Shown here one piece after another: positions 1 through 4,786 of a DNA stretch of 5,397 bases. The first letter of the stretch is position 1; every line of letters starts with the position of its first letter. Under the pieces are notes generated by a model. That model had not been told where the DNA came from, made no database searches, and saw nothing but the letters and a program-made list of their open reading frames with translations. Origin of the DNA: Thermoflexus hugenholtzii JAD2 (GTDB lineage: Bacteria; Chloroflexota; Dehalococcoidia; UBA2979); the NCBI GenBank assembly GCA_945889565.1, contig CAMDBZ010000125.1, forward strand, positions 1 to 5,397. Reading direction: 5' to 3'. Position numbers and translations under genes: made by a program.

Positions 1-567
1 CGTGTGGTACTCGTCGATGCGGTCCGGCAGGTCCGCCAGCAGCTGCTCGACGGCCGGGTAGAACTCCGGCGGCGGGTCGAAGGCGACGCCGCCGATGCGC
101 ATGTAGTTCGTGGTCAGGCGCGCGCCACAGGTCATCTCGAACAGGTCGAGAATCTTCTCGCGCTCGCGGAACATGTAAAGCAGCGGCGTCTGCCACGCGC
201 CGGCGTCCGAGACCAGCGTCCCGTTCGCCATCGCGTGGCTCGCGATGCGCTGCAGTTCGGCGAAGATCACCCGCAGGTACGACGCCCGCTCCGGCACCTC
301 GACGCCCGCGAGCAGCTCGACGGCCAGGCAGTAGCCGAGGTTGTTCGACATCGCCGCGAGGTAGTCCGTGCGGTCGGTGAACGGGATGTTCTGGGTGTAG
401 GTGCGCTCCTCGGCGAGCTTCTCCATCGAACGGTGCAGGTAGCCGACGACCATGTCGACGTCCGTGAGGCGCTCGCCGTCCATGACCACGCGCAGGCGGA
501 ACACGCCGTGCGTGGACGGATGCTGCGGCCCGATGTTGAGGACGTACGGGTCGCTGGCGGTGGTCAT
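1..567 (-). CDS. nuoD: NADH-quinone oxidoreductase subunit D (NuoD), N-terminal part, runs off the window
   Basis: NuoD is the 49 kDa subunit of respiratory complex I. It lies in the peripheral arm and, with NuoB, forms the cavity where quinone is reduced. The first 189 residues are visible and the 3' end lies beyond position 1. The N-terminus carries the family hallmark NIGPQHPSTHG (residues 11-21), followed by VGYLHRSMEKLAEERTYTQN (41-60), DRTDYL (65-70) and ELQRIASHAMANGT (104-117). His20 and Tyr69 are 49 residues apart, the same spacing as the quinone-binding His and Tyr of Thermus Nqo4 and mammalian NDUFS2, so both headgroup ligands appear present. The ATG at 567 overlaps the nuoC stop as ATGA, which implies translational coupling. 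There is only a weak purine-rich stretch upstream, so coupling probably matters more than the ribosome binding site. NuoC and NuoD are separate here, not fused as in E. coli. The identity is secure. Confidence 0.98.
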   Translation of the reverse strand, partial: MTTASDPYVLNIGPQHPSTHGVFRLRVVMDGERLTDVDMVVGYLHRSMEKLAEERTYTQNIPFTDRTDYLAAMSNNLGYCLAVELLAGVEVPERASYLRVIFAELQRIASHAMANGTLVSDAGAWQTPLLYMFREREKILDLFEMTCGARLTTNYMRIGGVAFDPPPEFYPAVEQLLADLPDRIDEYHT

Positions 568-1079
568 CGCTGCTGCCGCCCTGCCGCCTCGAACGGGAAC
601 CCGGGCAGGCCCGGGTGGTGCCCACCGATCTGCAGGAAGTCCTTGCGCAGCGGGAAGCCGGGGTAGCCTTCCCACAGGAACAGGCGGCGCAGGTCCGGGT
701 GGCCTGTGAAGCGAACGCCCATCAGGTCGAAGACCTCGCGCTCCTGCAGCAGCGCGCCGCGGTAGACCGGGTAACAGCTCGGCAGCTCCGGCTCGATGTA
801 GTCGTCGACGCGGGCGTGCACGACGATCTGGTGGTTCCGGTCCAGCGACTGCAGGTGGTACACGATCTCGAAGTAGTCGTAGCGGTCGACGCCGCAGAGG
901 TTCGACAGCTGCGCGGCGTCGAGCGCCGGGTCGTCGCGCAGCCAGCGCAGCGCCTCGACGATGCTGCCGGGCGCGATGTCCAGCCACTCGCCGTTCGCGC
1001 CGGCGACCGCCGCCGGCAAGGCCTCGCCGAGGCGGGCGGCCACGTCGTTCCCCGCGAGCTGGCGCGGGCCGCGCGGCAC
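564..1079 (-). CDS. nuoC: NADH-quinone oxidoreductase subunit C (NuoC, 30 kDa subunit)
   Basis: NuoC is a structural subunit of the complex I peripheral arm that packs against NuoD and NuoB. The protein is 171 residues. The 30 kDa domain spans about residues 35-147 and includes CGVDRYDYFEIVYHLQS (62-78) and the signature EREVFDLMGVRF (113-124) followed by GHPDLRRLFL and GYPGFPLRKDF (138-148). A short Gly/Pro-rich tail of about 23 residues follows the core. The frame stays open far upstream into nuoA, but the start is placed at the GTG at 1079 because it shares one base with the nuoA stop (TAGTG) and gives a normal-length protein. The residues that would lie upstream are the nuoA region read in the wrong frame. 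The gene ends in an ATGA overlap with nuoD. No nuoB separates it from nuoA, which is unusual. The identity is secure and the start is fairly secure. Confidence 0.97.
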   Translation of the reverse strand: MPRGPRQLAGNDVAARLGEALPAAVAGANGEWLDIAPGSIVEALRWLRDDPALDAAQLSNLCGVDRYDYFEIVYHLQSLDRNHQIVVHARVDDYIEPELPSCYPVYRGALLQEREVFDLMGVRFTGHPDLRRLFLWEGYPGFPLRKDFLQIGGHHPGLPGFPFEAAGRQQR

Positions 1080-1453
1080 TAGCGCCACTCCAGCGCGCCG
1101 CGCCGCCACGCGTAGCCGAGCCCGAGCGCGAGCACGCTGACGAACAGCACGGCCTCGAAGTACGCGGCCCAGCCGAGCCCCGCGAACACCGTGGCCCACG
1201 GGAAGAGGAACACCACCTCGACATCGAAGATCACGAACGCCAGCGCGACGATGTAGTAGCGGGCGTTGAAGCGGCCCCACGAGCTGCCCTCAGCTTCGAC
1301 GCCGCACTCGTAGGTTGCGCGCTTGATCGGGTCGGGGTGCTCCGGCCGCAGCCGCAGCCGGTAAAAGAGGTACGAGGCGGCCAGCGGGATGGCGGGAAAC
1401 AGCAGCGCAAAGCCGAGCAACACGCCCACACGCCCGAACTGCTCAGGGATCAC
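1079..1453 (-). CDS. nuoA: NADH-quinone oxidoreductase subunit A (NuoA)
   Basis: NuoA is the small membrane subunit of complex I (ND3 homologue) at the junction of the membrane and peripheral arms. From the GTG at 1453 it is 124 residues, normal for the family. Three membrane segments can be read at about residues 8-32, 66-90 and 99-116. The loop between the first two carries the conserved ATYECGVE (46-53), whose Cys50 corresponds to the loop cysteine of ND3. Segment 2 contains the acidic motif FDVEVVFLFPW (76-86), with Asp77 and Glu79 in the membrane. The C-terminus ALEWR is family-like. The GTG at 1453 was chosen over an in-frame GTG at 1507 for three reasons. A GGGGGGA tract sits at a suitable distance upstream. 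The extra 18 residues are polar and unlike the family. The 1507 codon lies inside the likely promoter. The gene is first in the operon, and its TAG stop shares a base with the nuoC GTG. Confidence 0.96.
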   Translation of the reverse strand: MIPEQFGRVGVLLGFALLFPAIPLAASYLFYRLRLRPEHPDPIKRATYECGVEAEGSSWGRFNARYYIVALAFVIFDVEVVFLFPWATVFAGLGWAAYFEAVLFVSVLALGLGYAWRRGALEWR

Positions 1454-1459
1454 GCTGCG

Positions 1460-1466
1460 TCCCCCC
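1460..1466 (-). promoter_or_regulatory. Ribosome binding site of nuoA (decides the start)
   Basis: On the minus strand a run of six G followed by A (GGGGGGA) ends six bases before the GTG at 1453. It resembles a GGAGG-type Shine-Dalgarno with one mismatch. It supports initiation at 1453 rather than at the upstream in-frame GTG at 1507. Confidence 0.55.
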
Positions 1467-1497
1467 GTGGCAGGCTGCGGTTCGGCGTGCCGGGACG

Positions 1498-1526
1498 GTT
1501 GTAGCACGGGCCTCTACTGGCCGCAA
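1498..1526 (-). promoter_or_regulatory. Candidate sigma-70-type promoter of the nuo operon
   Basis: On the minus strand TTGCGG (1526-1521) is followed, after exactly 17 bases, by TACAAC (1503-1498). These match the -35 consensus at three of six positions, including the core TTG, and the -10 consensus at four of six, including the first two bases. The site lies in the only long non-coding gap of the window, points at nuoA and predicts a transcription start near 1491, about 38 bases before the nuoA GTG. Such relatively AT-rich hexamers are scarce in this GC-rich sequence, which adds some weight. The GGCC repeated on both sides of AGTAGA in the spacer could be an operator, but that is speculative. 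Confidence 0.5.
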
Positions 1527-1582
1527 CGAATCCAGGTCGGCGGGCGGTGACGGTGGGGCGGCGGCCGGTGCGCGGTCGCCGT

Positions 1583-2131
1583 TCAGTCCTCGGCGCCGAG
1601 GACCTCGGCGCGATGGACCTCCATCAGCTGGAAATCATAGCCATCGCGATGCACGGCGCGCACGAAGCGGAAGCCGGCGCGCGTGAAGGCGGCCTGGGCG
1701 CGGTGGTTCCAAGAAAGCGTATGCAGGTACACGCGCTGCAGGCCCCGCTCACGGAAGAGGTAGAGCAGCATCGTGGCGACGGCATCCGTGCCGAAGCCGC
1801 GCGACCAGTAGTCGCGGTCGCCGATCGTAATGCCCAGCTCCGCCTCCTGGCGGACCGGGTCGTAGCCGTAGTACATCACGTTGCCGATGTGCCGCCCGCT
1901 CTCGCTGTCCTCGATGGCGAAGGAGCGACGGTACATCGAGGGCGACTGCAGCTCGTCGCTCAGCGTGGCGGCGAAGGCGCGGAAGGACATCGAGATGGGG
2001 CGCGCGGCGTCGTAGGCGGCGAGCTCGGTGTCGAGCCGCCACTCGTAGTCGCGGCGGGCGTCGTCCGCCTGCTTCTCGCGCAGGGTCACGAGCTGGCCGG
2101 TCGCGAACACGGTGGGCTTGGTGCTGGTCAC
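1583..2131 (-). CDS. GNAT-family N-acetyltransferase, RimJ/RimL-like
   Basis: This is a 182-residue acetyltransferase of the GNAT superfamily, expected to move an acetyl group from acetyl-CoA to an amine on a protein N-terminus or small molecule. The substrate cannot be read from sequence. The fold elements are in order: an N-terminal strand LVTLREKQADDARRDYEW (14-31), a central strand HIGNVMYYGYD (81-91), the strand EAELGITIGDRDYW (96-109), the acetyl-CoA pyrophosphate loop SRGFGTDAV (110-118) followed by its helix, and the C-terminal VYLHTLSWNHRAQAAFTRAGF (134-154), with Asn142 in the typical position. This pattern and the length fit the COG1670 (RimJ/RimL) branch. The GTG at 2131 overlaps the Nudix stop as GTGA, so the two genes are probably translated together. 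No strong ribosome binding site is seen. The C-terminal codons form the double palindrome described separately. The family is secure and the function is open. Confidence 0.93.
   Translation of the reverse strand: MTSTKPTVFATGQLVTLREKQADDARRDYEWRLDTELAAYDAARPISMSFRAFAATLSDELQSPSMYRRSFAIEDSESGRHIGNVMYYGYDPVRQEAELGITIGDRDYWSRGFGTDAVATMLLYLFRERGLQRVYLHTLSWNHRAQAAFTRAGFRFVRAVHRDGYDFQLMEVHRAEVLGAED
1586..1611 (-). repeat. Two overlapping palindromes at the 3' end of the acetyltransferase gene, possible terminator or alternative hairpins
   Basis: On the minus strand GCGCCGAGG T CCTCGGCGC (1611-1593) is a perfect inverted repeat with 9-base arms and a one-base centre. It overlaps GTCCTCGGCGCCGAGGAC (1603-1586), a perfect 18-base palindrome that ends right at the TGA stop. 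As RNA, the first can fold with 8 pairs and a GUC loop, and the second with 7 pairs and a GCGC loop. Both need the same middle segment, so only one can form at a time. The structure also encodes the last residues of the acetyltransferase (AEVLGAED), where GCCGAG is repeated. No T-run follows, so a classic intrinsic terminator is not supported. Confidence 0.5.
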
Positions 2132-2652
2132 GTGGCGGCGTCCGCGTGGTCGGCGGCAGGAGCGGGCTGCTCGCCGCGGAGCTCCGGCGGTGCGTCAGCG
2201 CTCGCGGCCGCGATCAGCGTCGCAGCACGCTCGACGATAGAGCGCTCATTCGCGTACGACATGCGCGCGGTCGCCTCCCGGATGTCGATCCACGTCACCA
2301 GATCGTACTCCTCGTCGTGAAGCGTGAGATCGCCGCCGATCGGCTCCATCAGGAAGTGATGCACGACCTTGCGCACGCGCACCCCCTCCTGTGGGAGCGC
2401 GAACCAGTAGCGAACGCTGCCGATGCGCTGCGCGATGGCGACCTCGAGGCCGGTCTCCTCGCGCACCTCGCGCAGTGCCGTCTGCTCGATGCTCTCCGCG
2501 GACTCGGGCGTGCCCTTCGGCAGCGCCCACAGCCGCTGCGCAGCCCGCCCGACGAGCACCACCTCGACGCGCGCTCCGCGGCGCCGGTACACGACACCGC
2601 CGGCGGAAGTCGCGGCGCGGACGGGCAGGCGGCGGGCGGCGGGCCGGGTCAT
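2128..2652 (-). CDS. Nudix hydrolase
   Basis: This is a Nudix-family pyrophosphohydrolase of 174 residues. Such enzymes cleave nucleoside diphosphates linked to another group, for example dinucleoside polyphosphates or oxidised nucleotides, using Mg2+. The Nudix box is complete at residues 47-69: Gly47, Glu53, Arg61-Glu62, Glu65-Glu66 and Gly68 fit GX5EX7REUXEEXGU exactly. It is preceded by LWALPKG, a form often seen in Ap4A-hydrolase-like and MutT-like members. A later SYANER (132-137) and an Ala/Pro-rich tail from about 148 complete the protein. The ATG at 2652 is preferred because GGTGG (2662-2658) lies five bases upstream. An in-frame ATG at 2664 would add MVAA but lacks a well-placed ribosome binding site. 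The gene overlaps the acetyltransferase start by four bases, so the pair may act on related metabolites, although that is inference. The substrate is unknown. Confidence 0.95.
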   Translation of the reverse strand: MTRPAARRLPVRAATSAGGVVYRRRGARVEVVLVGRAAQRLWALPKGTPESAESIEQTALREVREETGLEVAIAQRIGSVRYWFALPQEGVRVRKVVHHFLMEPIGGDLTLHDEEYDLVTWIDIREATARMSYANERSIVERAATLIAAASADAPPELRGEQPAPAADHADAAT

Positions 2653-2657
2653 CGCTG

Positions 2658-2662
2658 CCACC
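2658..2662 (-). promoter_or_regulatory. Ribosome binding site of the Nudix gene (decides the start)
   Basis: GGTGG on the minus strand lies five bases before the ATG at 2652. It differs from GGAGG at one base. Because it overlaps the alternative ATG at 2664, the two start codons cannot both be served by it, and it favours 2652. Confidence 0.5.
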
Positions 2663-2674
2663 ATAGCTCGACGG

Positions 2675-2729
2675 CGCGCAGGCTGCGCGGGCGTGCTCCG
2701 GAGGCGCGCTGGTGCGCTCGCGGCGCGCC
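2675..2729 (-). repeat. Two possible hairpins in the gap after the HEAT-repeat gene
   Basis: Just after the HEAT-gene stop, GGCGCGC (2729-2723) can pair with GCGCGCC (2709-2703) around a 13-base loop. A second small hairpin, CGCGCA with TGCGCG around GCC, lies at 2689-2675. Neither is followed by a T-run. In DNA this GC-rich such stems can arise by chance, so a role in ending or slowing transcription before the Nudix gene is only a possibility. Confidence 0.25.
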
Positions 2730-2730
2730 G

Positions 2731-3717
2731 TCAGTCCTCGTCGAGGCTCGCAGGGTCGAGCGAGTCGAGGCGGGCTTCGGCAAGGGCGCGGCGGGCGGCG
2801 TCGCGGAGATCGGGGTCGTGCTGGGCGATGCGGATGAGCACGGCCTCGGCCGCCTCGCCCGCGATCTCGCCCAGCGCGGCGACGGCCGCGAGGCGCACCT
2901 CCTCCTCGGCGTCGTCCGCGAGCTCGGCGAGCGGTGGCACGGCGTCCTCGAGCAGCAGCTGGCCCGCGGCGGTGGCCGCCGCGGCGCGCGTCTCCACGTC
3001 GTCGTCGGCGAAGTGGTGCAGCAGGATCGGCAGCCAGTCGTCCGAGGCGTGGCGGCCCATCGCGCGCACCGCAGCCAGGCGCATGCGCGCCGCGCCCACC
3101 TCGTAGTGCTCGGCGATGAGTTCGGCGACCCACTCGTCGGAGTGGGCGCCCAACGCCTCGAGGGCGCGCCCGCGCACCTCGTCCTCCTCCGACGCGTCCT
3201 CGACCGTGTCGCGCAGCGTCTCCGCGAGATGCTCGGCGGCGTCCTCCGACAGCAGCCCGAACTCCATGGTGACCACGAACTGGCCGAGCACGGTGGCCGT
3301 CTCGCCGCGGACGCTCGCCTCGCCGTCGGTGCGCAGGAGGTCGGTGAGCAGGCGCATCACCTCCTCCGTCTCCTGCTCCCAGAGGCCGCGCACGGCCAGG
3401 ATGCGCGTGGCGGGGTCGGCGTCGCGCAGCGCGGTCAGGTGCACGCGGTGGAAGTCCAGCGTCGCGTCGTTGGTGGCGAGGTGCTCGAGCGAGGCCAGGA
3501 GCTCGCGGCGCCGCGGCGGCTCGAGCGCCGGCCACAGGGCGATCAGCGCGCGCACCGTCGCTTCGTCGGGCGAGGCGAGCACGCCGAGGTCCTGCTGCGG
3601 GATCGGCTGCTGCGGGTCGCGGAGCGCGGCCAGCACCGCCGCGACCGCAGCAGGCGAGGGTGGCCGCGCTTCAAGCGGATCGTCGAGCGGATCGTCGCGG
3701 GCGGCGTCGTCGGTCAC
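2731..3717 (-). CDS. HEAT-repeat (PBS-lyase-like) protein of unknown function
   Basis: This 328-residue, strongly acidic protein has no recognised enzyme motif. After an acidic, proline-rich N-terminus (about 1-45), it is built of paired helices typical of HEAT or PBS-lyase repeats. Clear units start near residues 100 (DADPATRILAVRGLWE), 178 (EDEVRGRALEALGAH), 209 (AARMRLAAVRAMGRH), 238 (DDDVETRAAAATAAGQ), 269 (DAEEEVRLAAVAALGE) and 300 (HDPDLRDAARRALAEA). The repeating D-x-x-x-R-x-x-A-x-x-A-L-G pattern is easy to see. No signal peptide or membrane segment is present, so it is probably cytoplasmic. HEAT solenoids usually bind other proteins, and no partner can be named. The GTG at 3717 has a strong GAGGAG seven bases upstream. 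It follows gpsA after 49 bases and is probably co-transcribed with it. The codons for residues 9-15 hold a 12-base tandem duplication. Confidence 0.88.
   Translation of the reverse strand: MTDDAARDDPLDDPLEARPPSPAAVAAVLAALRDPQQPIPQQDLGVLASPDEATVRALIALWPALEPPRRRELLASLEHLATNDATLDFHRVHLTALRDADPATRILAVRGLWEQETEEVMRLLTDLLRTDGEASVRGETATVLGQFVVTMEFGLLSEDAAEHLAETLRDTVEDASEEDEVRGRALEALGAHSDEWVAELIAEHYEVGAARMRLAAVRAMGRHASDDWLPILLHHFADDDVETRAAAATAAGQLLLEDAVPPLAELADDAEEEVRLAAVAALGEIAGEAAEAVLIRIAQHDPDLRDAARRALAEARLDSLDPASLDED
3674..3697. repeat. 12-base exact tandem duplication
   Basis: The plus-strand unit AGCGGATCGTCG occurs twice in succession with no mismatch. It lies within the first codons of the HEAT-repeat gene and encodes the doubled DDPL in RDDPLDDPLE. 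It is in frame, so the reading frame is kept. It looks like a small slippage duplication in a tolerant acidic N-terminus. Confidence 0.8.
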
Positions 3718-3724
3718 GCGGGGG

Positions 3725-3730
3725 CTCCTC
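3725..3730 (-). promoter_or_regulatory. Strong ribosome binding site of the HEAT-repeat gene
   Basis: GAGGAG on the minus strand lies seven bases before the GTG at 3717. It is the best Shine-Dalgarno match in the window, fixes the start, and suggests this gene is translated on its own strength and not by coupling to gpsA. Confidence 0.75.
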
Positions 3731-3766
3731 GGCGTTGCGGGCGCGGGGCGCGGTGGTCGCTCGCGC

Positions 3767-4786
3767 TCAGTGTAGCGAAGACGGGGCGTGCTCCGGCTTG
3801 GGGTCGCGCTGCAGCAGCGCGGTCACCGCCGCGAGCGGGGTCACGCCGCCGAAGAGGATGCCGTGCAGGCCCTCCGCGATGGGCAGCTCGACGCCGAGCG
3901 AGCGCGCCAGGCGCAGCGCGGCGGGCGTGGTCGCGGCGCCCTCGGCGGTCCCGCCGACCTGCTGCAGCGCCTCGGCCAGCGAGTGGCCGCCCGCTAGCAG
4001 CTCGCCGAGGCGGCGGTTGCGGGCGAGCGGGCTGTACGAGCTGGCGATCAGGTCGCCGACGCCCGCCAGCCCCTGCATCGTGAGCGGGTCGGCGCCGGCC
4101 GCCACGCTGAGCCGTGTCATCTCGGCGAGCCCGCGCGTGATGATGGCTGCCTTGGCGTTGTCGCCGTAGCCAAACGCATCGACCATGCCGGCGGCGATCG
4201 CGATCACGTTCTTGAGCGCGCCGCCGAACTCCACGCCCACGATGTCCTCGCTCGTGTAGACGCGGAACGCCGCGCTGTGGAACGCGGCGCGCAACGCCTC
4301 CAGCGGCGCGTCGCGCGAGGCGATCACGGTGGTGCCGGGCAGTCCGGCCGCGACCTCCCGCGAGAGATTGGGGCCGGACAGCGCGGCGACCGGGCGGCCG
4401 GGGAGCGCGTGCGCGAGCAGCTGCGACATGCGCAGGCCGCTCTCGATCTCGATGCCCTTGGCCGCGGACAGCAACGTGGCGTGCGCCGGCACCGCGCCGG
4501 CGAGCGCGGCGGCGTTGGCCGCCAGCGTCTGCGCCGGCACGGCGAAGCAGACGAGCTCGGCGCCGGCGAGGGCGGCGTGCTCCCCGCGCACGTGCAGCGC
4601 CTCCGGGAAGCGCACGCCGGGCAGCCGGCCCACGTGCTCGCGCGCGGACTCAAGCGCGGCCGCCTCGGCGGGGGTGCGCGCGAGCAGCGTCGCGTCGAGG
4701 CCGTTGCGCGCGAGCAGGATCGCGAGCGTCGTGCCCCAGGCGGTGGCGCCGACGACGGCCGCGCGGCGGATCGGCTGCGCGGTCAC
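3767..4786 (-). CDS. gpsA: Glycerol-3-phosphate dehydrogenase [NAD(P)+] (GpsA)
   Basis: GpsA reduces dihydroxyacetone phosphate to sn-glycerol 3-phosphate with NAD(P)H in the cytoplasm, supplying the backbone for phospholipids. The protein is 339 residues, normal for the family. The N-terminal nucleotide-binding fold begins AAVVGATAWGTTLA (9-22). The loop reads GATAWG where GxGxWG is usual, so Thr15 replaces the second glycine. Further landmarks are SAAKGIE (107-113, Lys110), SGPNLSREVAAGLP (137-150), GGALKNVIAIAAGM (188-201) with the catalytic-type Lys192, GDNAKAAIITRGLAEM (208-223), and the substrate-domain GLAGVGDLIASSYSPLARNRR (239-259). The frame is open well upstream, but the GTG at 4786 is chosen because it overlaps the plsY stop as GTGA and begins just before the first beta strand. 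The neighbouring plsY uses its product. The identity is secure. Confidence 0.98.
   Translation of the reverse strand: MTAQPIRRAAVVGATAWGTTLAILLARNGLDATLLARTPAEAAALESAREHVGRLPGVRFPEALHVRGEHAALAGAELVCFAVPAQTLAANAAALAGAVPAHATLLSAAKGIEIESGLRMSQLLAHALPGRPVAALSGPNLSREVAAGLPGTTVIASRDAPLEALRAAFHSAAFRVYTSEDIVGVEFGGALKNVIAIAAGMVDAFGYGDNAKAAIITRGLAEMTRLSVAAGADPLTMQGLAGVGDLIASSYSPLARNRRLGELLAGGHSLAEALQQVGGTAEGAATTPAALRLARSLGVELPIAEGLHGILFGGVTPLAAVTALLQRDPKPEHAPSSLH

Larger units (their letters stand above)
1454..1582 (-). other. Intergenic region between the acetyltransferase gene and nuoA, with a C-rich stretch
   Basis: This 129-base gap is the longest non-coding stretch in the window. Its distal half, about 1454-1530 on the minus strand, holds the candidate nuo promoter and ribosome binding site. 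Its proximal half, about 1531-1582, is strongly C-rich and G-poor on the minus strand (GCCGCCCCACCGTCACCGCC is typical). C-over-G stretches just after a stop codon are known to favour Rho loading, so this may help end the upstream transcript. No T-run typical of an intrinsic terminator is present. No small open frame here looks like a gene. Confidence 0.4.

Noticed and set aside
4..666. A 220-codon plus-strand open frame over nuoD and the end of nuoC.
   Set aside because: The opposite strand encodes unmistakable NuoD and NuoC. The plus-strand product has biased, low-complexity composition and no family motif.
1454..1507. An upstream GTG start for nuoA at 1507, adding 18 residues.
   Set aside because: The extension is polar and unlike NuoA N-termini, and the codon lies within the spacer of the likely promoter, upstream of the predicted transcript start.
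1583..2740. The near-identical ends CGAGGACTGA at the acetyltransferase and HEAT-gene stops, followed by similar CGGCG bases.
   Set aside because: Both proteins end in Glu-Asp and the match is short. It is most simply explained by shared codon preference.
2689..3796. A 13-base sequence, GGGCGTGCTCCGG, present at 2689-2701 and at 3784-3796, near the two ends of the HEAT gene, which might suggest flanking repeats of a mobile unit.
   Set aside because: A match of this length is expected about once by chance in a window this GC-rich. There is no transposase or other mobile signature, and the second copy lies in gpsA coding sequence.
3750..3800. TACACT near the gpsA stop (about 3770-3775) as a -10 box for the HEAT gene.
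   Set aside because: No reasonable -35 hexamer lies 16-18 bases upstream, so a promoter cannot be supported.
2146..4083. A 645-codon open frame on the plus strand, opposite the Nudix, HEAT and gpsA genes.
   Set aside because: It is Arg/Ala/Gly-rich with no recognisable domain and spans three well-supported minus-strand genes and their gaps. Such long antisense frames are expected in GC-rich DNA, where stop codons are rare.
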